From an uncultured Clostridium sp. (GTDB taxonomy: Bacteria; Bacillota; Clostridia; Clostridiales; Clostridiaceae): a stretch of DNA of 64,000 nt. The stretch spans positions 1 through 64,000 of the forward strand of contig NZ_CAKVJA010000009.1 of NCBI RefSeq assembly GCF_934754925.1, written 5' to 3'. How positions within the stretch are numbered: the first letter of the stretch is position 1; each line of letters opens with the position of its first letter. The position numbers were made by a program, and so were the translations under genes. Of the stretch, positions 1 to 7,191 are shown in pieces. Below the pieces are notes generated by a model. That model was not told the DNA's origin. It worked only from the letters and a program-made list of their open reading frames with translations, and searched no databases.

Positions 1-103
1 GTTTTTTATGCATCAATCAAACTTTATATACATTAATCATTTGTCAATTTATACCTATTATTATATATCACTTTAATCGCCTGATAAATAATACAAATAA
101 AAA

Positions 104-137
104 TTCCTCAACAGCATTAAAGATTAATGTTGAGGAA
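104..137 (-). terminator. Rho-independent terminator
   Basis: The arms TTCCTCAACA and TGTTGAGGAA are perfectly complementary. On the minus strand the hairpin is followed by a T-run. I see no convincing gene feeding into it. The 1-278 stretch otherwise holds nothing I can name. Confidence 0.7.
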
Positions 138-278
138 CTCTATATTCTATATGTTATCTCATTTATTAATTAGTCCACTTTAGTAAAAACCTCATTTATT
201 TTTGATACGGTTCTCCGTAAACTCTTCAAACGATGTTTTTCCATTTTATTCTTGTGTTTATTTTCTACATAATTATGG

Positions 279-284
279 TATAAT
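279..284 (+). promoter_or_regulatory. Extended -10 promoter of the small membrane protein gene
   Basis: TATAAT is preceded by TGG, giving a TGnTATAAT extended -10. No good -35 is visible. Transcription would start near position 291, leaving a leader of about 100 nt before the coding sequence. Confidence 0.45.
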
Positions 285-395
285 TCTAAAGTAATATTTA
301 GAAAATCCGTAGTGGATGGCTACGGGGGTTTTGAACGTTTTATCTCCCTAGGACTATTGGTGATACTTTATCATAGTCAGGGGGTGGTATTGGAT

Positions 396-557
396 ATGCT
401 TGAATTAATTATAAAGAGCTTTGTTGTTATTTATATAATTAGATTGGTTTTAAAACATAATCTTTTTATTCATTATTTAAAGATTTCAGTAAAATTTATT
501 GGTCTTGATATTGAAATTAAAAGCAAACAAAAAGATGCTCCATCCTCACAAGATTAG
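396..557 (+). CDS. Small membrane protein, candidate type I toxin
   Basis: I do not recognise a named family. The 53-residue product has one hydrophobic segment (about residues 3-22) and then a basic, charged tail (IEIKSKQKD). This layout is usual for type I toxin-antitoxin peptides of Firmicutes, including clostridial ones. I chose ATG 396 because AGGGGGTGG lies 8 nt upstream; an in-frame ATG at 312 gives 81 residues but has no Shine-Dalgarno. The leader can fold: GACTA/TAGTC encloses TGATA/TATCA at about 352-378, just before the binding site, which could block translation. The terminator overlaps the stop codon, as in compact toxin mRNAs. No antisense RNA was identified. The toxin role is inference. 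Confidence 0.45.
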   Translation: MLELIIKSFVVIYIIRLVLKHNLFIHYLKISVKFIGLDIEIKSKQKDAPSSQD

Positions 558-568
558 CATCCTTTTTT
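531..568 (+). terminator. Terminator overlapping the end of the small membrane gene
   Basis: GATGCT and AGCATC form a stem with a long loop, followed by CTTTTTT. The hairpin starts within the last codons of the upstream gene. Confidence 0.6.
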
Positions 569-707
569 GTTGATATTCATCTAAATTCAATAGCCCTAAA
601 ACAAAATAAATGTTCTAAGGATTGCTTAGTGTTGACGCACTAAGATTTTCTTATTTATATTATATCAAATTTTTATAAAAAATAAACATAAATAATTTTA
701 AAATTTA

Positions 708-1046
708 CTATTCAAAGCGTTTATATCCCCACCAATCGGGCATAAGTTCTTTTAACTTTACTGTTTCACGATTAGAATAATCAGTAAGAATTTCAATTTC
801 CCCACTTTCTTTATCTAACTCCATTAAAAGTTCTCTACACGCACCACATGGTGAACCCACTGAACCATCTGGAATAATACATACTAATTTAGATATTTTA
901 TGTTCACCATTAGTAAACATATTAAAAATTGCATTACGTTCAGCACAAATCCCTAAGCTACAAGGAGCATCAATACATACCCCTGTATATATATTTCCTT
1001 TTTCACTTAAAATAGCTGCCGATACTTGTCCGCCAGCTATAAAAGG
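708..1046 (-). pseudogene. 5'-truncated cytidine deaminase remnant
   Basis: The frame encodes a deaminase core with the zinc and catalytic motif CAERNA and the second zinc motif PCGACRELL, ending in PDWWGYKRFE. This matches the roughly 140-residue blasticidin-S-deaminase-like cytidine deaminases. A TAA at 1047-1049 cuts the frame directly before the PFIAGGQVSAA segment, so about 25 N-terminal residues and the start codon are missing. No N-terminal coding sequence is found upstream in another frame. The first ATG (920) lies after the catalytic Glu motif, so a product from it would be inactive. It is therefore most likely a dead fragment. Confidence 0.8.
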
Positions 1047-1107
1047 TTAAAGAAATATTCTATAACTCTTTATTTTATTTATATTTTGGTATTATTGTTA
1101 TATTTTA

Positions 1108-1136
1108 TTGATTTATGGTAATAATAGAGATATAAT
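1108..1136 (+). promoter_or_regulatory. Sigma-A promoter of the winged-helix gene
   Basis: TTGATT at 1108-1113 and TATAAT at 1131-1136 are separated by 17 nt, close to the vegetative consensus. The gene starts 37 nt downstream of the -10. Confidence 0.65.
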
Positions 1137-1172
1137 ATTAAATAATAATTATTATTCATAGAGGTGATTTTA

Positions 1173-1352
1173 ATGGATATTAAAGAAACTATTTTAAATG
1201 TTATGAGAGAAGCTGGAAAACCTGTTAGCGCTGGAGAAGTTGAAAAATTATCAGGACTTGATCGTAAAGATATCGATAAGGCTTTTAAAGAATTAAAGAA
1301 AGAAGAAGCTATTGTTTCTCCTGTTCGTTGCAAATGGGAACCAGCTAAATAA
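1173..1352 (+). CDS. Small winged-helix DNA-binding protein
   Basis: The 59-residue protein is almost entirely a winged helix-turn-helix. It has a first helix (IKETILNVMREA), a turn (KPVSAGEVEKLSGL), a recognition helix (DRKDIDKAFKELKKEEA) and a short wing (IVSPVRCKWEPAK). ATG 1173 is chosen because GAGGTGA lies 5 nt upstream; a GTG at 1164 falls within that binding site. It is transcribed alone, with its own promoter and terminator. Short proteins like this are common in clostridia and are annotated only as transcriptional regulators. Its targets are unknown. Confidence 0.75.
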   Translation: MDIKETILNVMREAGKPVSAGEVEKLSGLDRKDIDKAFKELKKEEAIVSPVRCKWEPAK

Positions 1353-1377
1353 AGACCGCACAATGTACGGTCTTTTT
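1353..1377 (+). terminator. Terminator of the winged-helix gene
   Basis: AGACCG and CGGTCT form a short GC-rich stem followed by a run of T. Confidence 0.85.
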
Positions 1378-1424
1378 TATATTTATTTACTTTTCTATAA
1401 CTTAATTTTTTAATTACATCAATT

Positions 1425-1832
1425 TTATCCTTCAATTATTTTAACATAAAAACTTCTATTTCTTGGTCCATCAAACTCGCAAAAGTATATATCTTGCCAT
1501 GTACCTAAAATAAGTTTTTCATCATCTATTATAAGAGTCTGCGATGCTCCCATAGTTGATGATTTCATATGTGCATGTGAATTACCTTCAAAATGTTTAT
1601 ATTTAATATCATTAGTTGGATATGCCTTTTCAAAACCATAAATTAAATCCTTAACCACATCTGGATCAGCATTTTCATTTATAGTAATTCCAGCAGTTGT
1701 GTGAGGACAGTACACTACAACAATCCCATCCTTAACTTTGCTATCTTTAATATCCTCCTTTATTATTTCAGTAATATCAACCATAGTTTGAGCCTTATTT
1801 ATACTCAATGAATGCTTATATAAATTTTTCAT
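1425..1832 (-). CDS. yjbQ: YjbQ family protein (UPF0047)
   Basis: The 135-residue length and the motifs CPHTTAGITINENADPDV, EGNSHAHMKSS and LGTWQ-IYFCEFDGPRNR identify the YjbQ/UPF0047 family. Family members form trimers with a His-lined metal or phosphate pocket. Some have weak thiamine-phosphate synthase activity, but the physiological role is unsettled. The conserved histidines (PHTT, HAH) are present. A GGAGTG site precedes ATG 1832. No thiamine genes lie nearby, so context does not refine the role. Confidence 0.9.
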   Translation of the reverse strand: MKNLYKHSLSINKAQTMVDITEIIKEDIKDSKVKDGIVVVYCPHTTAGITINENADPDVVKDLIYGFEKAYPTNDIKYKHFEGNSHAHMKSSTMGASQTLIIDDEKLILGTWQDIYFCEFDGPRNRSFYVKIIEG

Positions 1833-1928
1833 TTTTCACTCCTTCTATACTAAAAAGATTATATTTCCTACTGATTATAATATCATATAATAAAATAAAA
1901 AAATTAAATGAGTAGTGGATTATTTATT

Positions 1929-2136
1929 ATGAAATCTGAATCTATTGATGATGTACATAACAATTTATCTGATGAGCCTCTTAAAATTAATAATATACAA
2001 GATTATAATATTACAGAATTTTCACCTCACTATTTTAACGAATCTCCTAGTGAATAGTTTAAAAAGTAAGATGATTTTTACACATAATTCTGATTTTATA
2101 AAAGAAGAATTAAAAAAACAAAAACACAGTAATTAA
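1929..2136 (+). pseudogene. Possible frameshifted small gene
   Basis: An ATG at 1929 opens a 42-residue acidic, Asn-rich frame ending with TAG at 2055-2057. A second short frame (MIFTHNSDFIKEELKKQKHSN) follows immediately in another phase and runs into a terminator. The composition looks protein-like and one indel could join the two parts, but there is no good ribosome binding site and I recognise no family. It may equally be non-coding. Confidence 0.2.
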
Positions 2137-2147
2137 CTATGTTTTTT
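2119..2147. terminator. Bidirectional terminator
   Basis: The arms are near-complementary (AAAAACACAGT against AACTATGTTTTT) with A- and T-runs at either edge. It separates the preceding short frames from the convergent minus-strand gene. Confidence 0.55.
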
Positions 2148-2157
2148 GCTTATATTT

Positions 2158-2391
2158 TTATCTTTTTTCACATTTATTCCACTTCATATAATTATATATT
2201 AATTCAACTATATATAAAATTAATAGTACTATAGGTACTATTCTATTTAGTATTAATTTATCATTGATTAAAAACATAAAGGCTATTGATATAATAACTA
2301 TTGGTAGCCACCATAAATTCCTAATAAACCTTCTCCTATAACTCAATTTCCAATAAATTAACTCAAATCCCTTATCTGTTTTATTCCTCAC
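2158..2391 (-). CDS. Small two-helix membrane protein, unknown function
   Basis: The 77-residue protein has a basic N-terminal part (YRRRFIRNLWW), two transmembrane segments (about residues 30-47 and 51-68) and a basic tail (KWNKCEKR). I chose GTG 2391 because GGAGGAG lies 5 nt upstream. An ATG at 2406 falls before that site and has no binding site of its own. I do not recognise the family. It sits downstream of decayed genes and has no informative partner. Confidence 0.6.
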   Translation of the reverse strand: MRNKTDKGFELIYWKLSYRRRFIRNLWWLPIVIISIAFMFLINDKLILNRIVPIVLLILYIVELIYNYMKWNKCEKR

Positions 2392-2433
2392 AAAATCTCC
2401 TCCCATTATTGTAAATCATTACCATATATAAGT

Positions 2434-2967
2434 TTATTCAAAAGGATATACTAATCCTATTTGTTCTCTAATTTCATCCATTATTCTTGCTAAACATAAA
2501 GTTACATCATGTGATGCTATCTCACTTTCTAAAACTTTATTAACTATACAATTATTAGCTTCTATAATCTCATATTTATATCCAGCTTCATTATATTTAT
2601 CTTCAAATTTTTCTTCATTCTCATAACTATATAGATAGGCTTCCTTTGCCATCCAAAAAGTTGGTATTACTATTTTACCTTTTTCTCCATAGATAACAGT
2701 TGTATTATCTGTTTCTGCTGCAATAGAACATGTTAATGATGCTAATGCACCATCTTTATATCTTAAATCAATAACATCAGTCTCATCTACACCTGTTCTA
2801 GTCATTGTTGCACTTGCTTTTATTTCCTTTGGAATATCATTCATTATAAAGTTTGAAAATAATATTGGATATATCCCTACATCTAACAAAGCTCCTCCAG
2901 CTAAATTGGCATTATATAATCTTGAATCAACATCCTCTTCACTCTTAAATCCAAAATTTGCTGTAAT
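2434..2967 (-). pseudogene. C-terminal remnant of a Gfo/Idh/MocA family oxidoreductase
   Basis: About 177 residues match the C-terminal half of Gfo/Idh/MocA dehydrogenases. They include NLAGGALLDVGIYPI with the conserved Asp-Xaa-Gly, the DETDVIDLRYKDGALASLTCSI strand region and the terminal HDVTLCLARIMDEIREQ helix. The family is usually about 330 residues and needs an N-terminal NAD(P)-binding Rossmann fold, which is absent. Upstream sequence belongs to an unrelated gene, so a deletion or recombination removed the cofactor domain. The remaining frame is intact, which suggests a fairly recent event. Confidence 0.8.
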
Positions 2968-3219
2968 CAATATAATCAATATATTCTTCTTTAGTTAAAA
3001 TTTCATAATCATCACTAGCATATCTTCTACTAAAATAAAAATCTTTTAAGTCTCTACATAAACTTTTATACTTTTTTAATTCATAATAATCTTGTAAATA
3101 TAATACTTCTAATAGTTTAACAAGATTATATAATACTTTTATTATCATCAACTAATATTAATATATCAATATCACTACTATTTCTATATTTTCCCTTTGA
3201 TATAGAAGCAAATATTAAT
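2945..3219 (-). pseudogene. Remnant of a nucleotidyltransferase with HEPN-like C-terminus
   Basis: Reading upstream from 3219, one frame gives LIFASISKGKYRNSSDIDIL, which carries the minimal nucleotidyltransferase signature (Ser-Xaa-Ser/Thr-Asp-Xaa-Asp). It stops at 3126-3128. An overlapping frame then continues as a helical HEPN-like segment containing RRYASDDYEILTKEEY. The N-terminus is cut by the terminator of the next gene and the C-terminus runs into the oxidoreductase remnant near 2967. The frameshift and the double truncation indicate a dead gene, originally perhaps an MNT-HEPN type protein. Confidence 0.6.
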
Positions 3220-3220
3220 A

Positions 3221-3256
3221 AAAAATCCTACATCAAAAATTTACTGTAGGATTTTT
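3221..3256. terminator. Bidirectional terminator
   Basis: The arms AAAAATCCTACA and TGTAGGATTTTT are perfectly complementary with T-runs on both strands. It ends the FusB-like gene. Confidence 0.85.
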
Positions 3257-3274
3257 ATTAATAAATTATAATAA

Positions 3275-3928
3275 TTATTTAATTCTATTTACACTCTTTA
3301 GAATCTTTTCAAGCTTTTCTACAGATTCTATTCTTTCATTACATTCATCACTATCTAAGCATACATAAAATCCTAATGACTTATAATCATCTTCCCTTAC
3401 TTGCTTACATATTGGTGATACAAAGGCTACTTCCTGTTCTGAACCAATCTTATTACAAAAAGTACATATATTAGTTGATTTACTATTTGTCTTTGGAAGT
3501 CTACAAGCCATTCCTAAAAGTTTCCCCTCTAACTTATAAGTAATAAGAAGTTTTCTAGTTGATTCATCAATCCAACCTAAATATACAAGTTTAGAATCTA
3601 GTTTGTCTAAATTTGGTATCTTTAGCTTTTTCTCCTTCTTAAAAACTTTAGTGATTTCCATTGCTGTTATCTTTTCCATCCCATATACATACTTATCTAA
3701 TTCTTTTAAATAAGGTTCTATATGCAACGGATCAGTAATTTTACTAATATCTAGTATGTCTTTTTGCTCTATTGATAAATCATTAAAAATAGATAAAATC
3801 TTTTCTTGGGAACACGCCTTTACAGTTTCTATAATGTTACCATCTACGCAATTTCTAAATGCACCATTTAAATCGCCTAAACATCTTTTTATATAATTAT
3901 ATTGTTGTTTTTTTATAAATTCTTTCAT
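3275..3928 (-). CDS. FusB/FusC-type elongation factor G-binding protein
   Basis: The 217-residue protein has the length (about 213) and two-domain layout of FusB/FusC. There is an N-terminal four-helix region (residues 1-85) and a C-terminal treble-clef zinc domain with CTFCN and VCLDSDECNERI as metal ligands. FusB-type proteins bind EF-G and release it from fusidic-acid-stalled ribosomes; chromosomal homologues are widespread in Firmicutes and may have housekeeping or intrinsic-resistance roles. The start has AAGGAGT upstream. A 31-codon leader peptide with an excellent binding site lies 100 nt upstream, which may regulate it. Whether it confers resistance cannot be read from sequence. Confidence 0.85.
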   Translation of the reverse strand: MKEFIKKQQYNYIKRCLGDLNGAFRNCVDGNIIETVKACSQEKILSIFNDLSIEQKDILDISKITDPLHIEPYLKELDKYVYGMEKITAMEITKVFKKEKKLKIPNLDKLDSKLVYLGWIDESTRKLLITYKLEGKLLGMACRLPKTNSKSTNICTFCNKIGSEQEVAFVSPICKQVREDDYKSLGFYVCLDSDECNERIESVEKLEKILKSVNRIK

Positions 3929-4028
3929 TATTCATTACTCCTTAACTTTAAAATACTAATAATTAAAGCAAAGAATACTAAAAATCATTTATGTTTTTCT
4001 AAAACCTTTATTAAATTTACAGCTATTT

Positions 4029-4124
4029 TTATTTATTTAAGCTCCAGACAAAGCATAGCTGACTTTGTTGTAGTCCTTGCAAGGAGCAAGCTGATTTAAA
4101 TCTGAAAGCATTATATACCTTCAT
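4029..4124 (-). CDS. Candidate leader peptide upstream of the FusB-like gene
   Basis: A 31-codon frame has AGGAGGTGA 5 nt before its ATG, the strongest Shine-Dalgarno in this area. The peptide has no recognisable domain. Its RNA is highly structured: GCTCC pairs with GGAGC around an inner TCCTTGCAAGGA palindrome and an ACAAAG/CTTTGT hairpin. Codons 13-15 contain CTCCTT, which is complementary to the AAGGAG ribosome binding site of the FusB-like gene. I infer a translational attenuator in which ribosome position on the leader frees that site. It could also be the start of a decayed gene. Confidence 0.45.
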   Translation of the reverse strand: MKVYNAFRFKSACSLQGLQQSQLCFVWSLNK

Positions 4125-4250
4125 GCTAATCACCTCCTAATTATAATAAGATTATATCATATTTTTTTCAACTGCCAAATAAAAAGTCTATATCAAAATC
4201 ATATAATCTTTTGATATAATATTACAAAGAATATAAAAAGGAGGATAGTA

Positions 4251-4667
4251 ATGAATATAATTGTTTGTTTAGATGATAAAAATGGAATGATGTTTAATAA
4301 AAGAAGGCAAAGTCAAGATAAAGTCCTTAGAGCTGATATAAAAGAACTTGTTAAAAATCAAGATCTTTTTATGAACGAATACTCTTATAAATTATATAAG
4401 GATATTGATGACGGTAATATAAAGGTTTGTGAAAACTTTTTAAATGAATGCTCTGACAATGATTTTTGTTTAATAGAAAATACAGAAGTAAAAAATTATA
4501 TAAACAATATAAATACTATAGTTGTCTATAAGTGGAACCGTATTTATCCATCAGACTTCTATTTTGATATTGATTTAAACACTAACTCATGGGAACTACT
4601 TAAAACAGAAGAATTTCAAGGATCATCTCATGAAAAAATAACAAAAGAAACTTATAGGAGAATATAG
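4251..4667 (+). CDS. Conserved hypothetical protein next to secreted nuclease
   Basis: I do not recognise a named family. The 138-residue protein is soluble and acidic, and starts with a strand and loop (MNIIVCLDDKNGMMFNKRRQSQD) that recalls the first strand of dihydrofolate-reductase folds. The resemblance is too short to assign. An AGGAGG site precedes the ATG. Its stop lies 2 nt before the nuclease lipoprotein start, whose ribosome binding site is inside this gene, so the two are cotranscribed and probably translationally coupled. Confidence 0.7.
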   Translation: MNIIVCLDDKNGMMFNKRRQSQDKVLRADIKELVKNQDLFMNEYSYKLYKDIDDGNIKVCENFLNECSDNDFCLIENTEVKNYINNINTIVVYKWNRIYPSDFYFDIDLNTNSWELLKTEEFQGSSHEKITKETYRRI

Positions 4668-4669
4668 CA

Positions 4670-5701
4670 ATGAAAAATATATTTAAATTAAAAAACTCAC
4701 TAATTATGACATTAGGGATTTTATTATGCTTAGTTGGATTTATTGGTTGTTCTTCAACTAATAATTCTTCTATAAATAATAGTGGACAAGTAGTCGAAAA
4801 CTCTAATTCTAATAATGTACCTTTAACTAATCCAAATGGAAGTAATAACAATAGTAATACTAATATTAATATTTCAAATACTACTGATATTCCAGATTAC
4901 TCTGGTCAAGACTATATAATATTAAATAATAATGTTCCTAACTTCTCTAAAGCTGATTTAACTACTACTTCTTTTGAAAAATATAGTCCACTAGATAGTT
5001 TAGGAAGATGTGGTGTTGCATATGCCAATGTAGGTAAAGATATAATGCCAACAGAAAAAAGAGAATCTATTAGCTCTGTTAAACCAAGTGGTTGGCAATC
5101 AATAAAATATGATATTGTTGAAGGAAAATATCTTTATAATAGATCTCACTTAATTGGTTATCAATTAACTGCTGAAAATGCAAATGATAGAAATTTAATT
5201 ACTGGTACAAGATACTTTAATGCAACATTAATGTTGCCATATGAAAATATGGTAGCTGACTATGTAAAAGAAACAAATAATCATGTTTTATATAGAGTAA
5301 CTCCTGTATTTGATGGGAATAATCTTGTTGCAAAAGGGGTTCAAATGGAAGCAAAATCTGTAGAAGATGATGGTGAAGGAATTCAATTTAATGTATTTGT
5401 ATATAATGTTCAACCTGGAATTACAATAGATTATGCAACTGGTAATAGTGCCCTTAGCGGTGAAGAAGTAAATAAAACTGGTTCATCAAACAGCACAACT
5501 ACTTCTTCAAGCTCAAATAATAACTCAAATAACACAACTTCTTCTAATAAAACAACTGTAATAAGAGGAAACTCTAAATCAAAAATTTATCACTGCCCTG
5601 GTCAAAGAGATTACGAAAACATGGCAGATTCTGAATACCTTGTTAAATTCAATAGTGAACAAGAAGCCATTGATGCAGGCTATCGAAAAGCTTCTAGATA
5701 A
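4670..5701 (+). CDS. Secreted DNA/RNA non-specific endonuclease lipoprotein
   Basis: The 343-residue protein starts with a lipoprotein signal ending in the lipobox LVGFIGC (Cys 26). A Ser/Asn linker follows, then a beta-beta-alpha-metal nuclease domain (about residues 75-250). The catalytic stretch is YNRSHLIGYQL, where the usual Asp-Arg-Gly-His is Asn-Arg-Ser-His with the general-base His kept, and the metal-binding Asn-rich helix NANDRNLITGTRYFN follows. A second Ser/Asn linker leads to a C-terminal Ada-like metal-binding domain (KIYHCPGQRDY to EAIDAGYRKAS). It probably degrades extracellular nucleic acid at the cell surface. The usual paired Cys of the Ada-like motif is replaced by Gln. 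Confidence 0.85.
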   Translation: MKNIFKLKNSLIMTLGILLCLVGFIGCSSTNNSSINNSGQVVENSNSNNVPLTNPNGSNNNSNTNINISNTTDIPDYSGQDYIILNNNVPNFSKADLTTTSFEKYSPLDSLGRCGVAYANVGKDIMPTEKRESISSVKPSGWQSIKYDIVEGKYLYNRSHLIGYQLTAENANDRNLITGTRYFNATLMLPYENMVADYVKETNNHVLYRVTPVFDGNNLVAKGVQMEAKSVEDDGEGIQFNVFVYNVQPGITIDYATGNSALSGEEVNKTGSSNSTTTSSSSNNNSNNTTSSNKTTVIRGNSKSKIYHCPGQRDYENMADSEYLVKFNSEQEAIDAGYRKASR

Positions 5702-5734
5702 TCTTTAATTTTATCTAAAAATCTTATAACAAAA

Positions 5735-5770
5735 AAATTCCTACAGTAAAAATTGCTGTAGGAATTTTTA
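5735..5770. terminator. Bidirectional terminator between convergent genes
   Basis: AAATTCCTACAG and CTGTAGGAATTT form a 12-bp perfect stem with A/T runs on both sides. It serves the nuclease gene and the convergent phosphatase gene. Confidence 0.9.
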
Positions 5771-5796
5771 TTATCTCACCTCAAAACCTTTAGTAT

Positions 5797-6426
5797 CTAC
5801 CATCCTAGCTTTTGCTCTTTTTTTGTAAAATGACTATTATCATTTTTAAATTCTATATGAAATTTATTATTTTTATCTACATTTACTTTAGTTAAAGTTG
5901 CTTGTCCCATAACTTCAGAATTTACCTCTTCATCTTTAAAATAATACATAATAGCCTTTAAGGTTATTCCATGAGCCACTATTAAAATAGTTTTCCCCCT
6001 ATTTGCTTCAATTATTTTATTCATTGTTCTAGCTACTCTATCTCTAACTTCTGCTAAGTTTTCTCCATTTGGTGCTGCTAATTCAGTATTTCCTTTCATA
6101 ATAAGACTTATATCCCAATCAGGATTTTCTTTCATAACTTCATCTGTTATTTGACCTTCATAGTCACCAAAACACATTTCCATAAGGCCATCATCAGTTA
6201 TTACTTCAATACTTTTATCGCCTTTAATTATATTAGCAGTAGTAAGTGCTCTCTCTATAGGACTTGAATATATAATATCTATATGTATATATTTTATTCT
6301 ATCTCTAAGTTCTTTAGCTCTTTCTATTCCTTGTTCTGTTAATGGAGAGTTTCCTCTACCTTGTAATCTTTTTTCTATATTCCACAGAGTTTGTCCATGC
6401 CTTGTTAAGTATATTATTGTATCCAT
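5797..6426 (-). CDS. Histidine phosphatase family protein (phosphoglycerate mutase-like)
   Basis: The 209-residue protein carries the RHGQTLWN phosphohistidine motif at residues 9-16, the SSPIERALTTA motif and the second catalytic histidine in VAHGITLKAIMYY. This is the branch-1 histidine phosphatase fold, with the short form typical of CobC/GpmB-like phosphatases. The substrate cannot be told from sequence, and no cobamide genes adjoin it. AGGAGAG precedes the ATG. The gene to its 5' side is of unknown function. Confidence 0.85.
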   Translation of the reverse strand: MDTIIYLTRHGQTLWNIEKRLQGRGNSPLTEQGIERAKELRDRIKYIHIDIIYSSPIERALTTANIIKGDKSIEVITDDGLMEMCFGDYEGQITDEVMKENPDWDISLIMKGNTELAAPNGENLAEVRDRVARTMNKIIEANRGKTILIVAHGITLKAIMYYFKDEEVNSEVMGQATLTKVNVDKNNKFHIEFKNDNSHFTKKEQKLGW

Positions 6427-6457
6427 TAAATTTCTCTCCTAAAACTCTTTACTTTTA

Positions 6458-6994
6458 TTATTCTCCATCACTTACTATTTCAGCTTCAACATAAGGAACT
6501 TCATTTTTTCCATACTCTCTTCTAATAACTTCAGTATCAATGTCTATACCTCCAAAATATACTTCAACTTCTTTGTCTACTATTGATACATCTATAACTT
6601 GTACTTTGTTTAAATCAATAAATTTTTGCTCTTTATAGTATTTATTTATTAAAGTAGTAACTTCTAATTTAAAGTCATTTTCTTCAAATGTAACACCTTC
6701 TATATCGGTAAAAGCATTAATTACATAATTAAATACTTTTTTAGATATTGGATTTACTATATTCATTTTTAAAACCTTAAAACTCTTTATATTTATATAA
6801 ATATTATTGCATTCAACTTTTGAAAAGCTTAATTCAGCTTCTATATTTACGTTCATACCTAATATATTAACACTTCCAAGCAATCTTAAATCATCATTAA
6901 TAAAAATATCACTTATATTAATTTTATTTTGTAACTTTAAAAAATTTCTTATATCACTTTTTGTTATACAAACTATCATCTTTTTTAATTTCAT
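6458..6994 (-). CDS. Hypothetical protein, possible lipid-binding (DUF2993-like) fold
   Basis: The 178-residue protein has no signal peptide, and its alternating strands (GSVNILGMNVNIEAELSFSKV, NIYINIKSFKVLKM) precede a helix. That order recalls DUF2993/LmeA or TULIP-type proteins. The resemblance is by pattern only, so I do not assign a function. It lies 31 nt upstream of the phosphatase gene in the same direction, so they are probably cotranscribed. Confidence 0.55.
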   Translation of the reverse strand: MKLKKMIVCITKSDIRNFLKLQNKINISDIFINDDLRLLGSVNILGMNVNIEAELSFSKVECNNIYINIKSFKVLKMNIVNPISKKVFNYVINAFTDIEGVTFEENDFKLEVTTLINKYYKEQKFIDLNKVQVIDVSIVDKEVEVYFGGIDIDTEVIRREYGKNEVPYVEAEIVSDGE

Positions 6995-7136
6995 TTAAAT
7001 TCCCTCCATCTTATAAAATAACTATAGAAAATGAAATTATCTATAATTTGTTTCTAATTAATTTATTAATATAATAATATTCTTATTATATTAATAAATC
7101 AATTATTTAAGCTTTATAGTAAAATAAATATAAAAA

Positions 7137-7170
7137 TAGCCCTATCTAAATAAAATATTAGATAAGGCTA
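7137..7170 (-). terminator. Terminator of the beta-galactosidase gene
   Basis: TAGCC-TATCTAA pairs with TTAGATA-GGCTA with one mismatch. On the minus strand the hairpin is followed by TTTTTAT. Confidence 0.8.
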
Positions 7171-7191
7171 TAAATATTAACTTTTATAATA

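Noticed and set aside
180..300. Minus-strand frame of about 49 codons ending before the 104-137 terminator
   Set aside because: It has no ribosome binding site or start codon in a good place and resembles no family. It may be part of an antisense RNA or chance.
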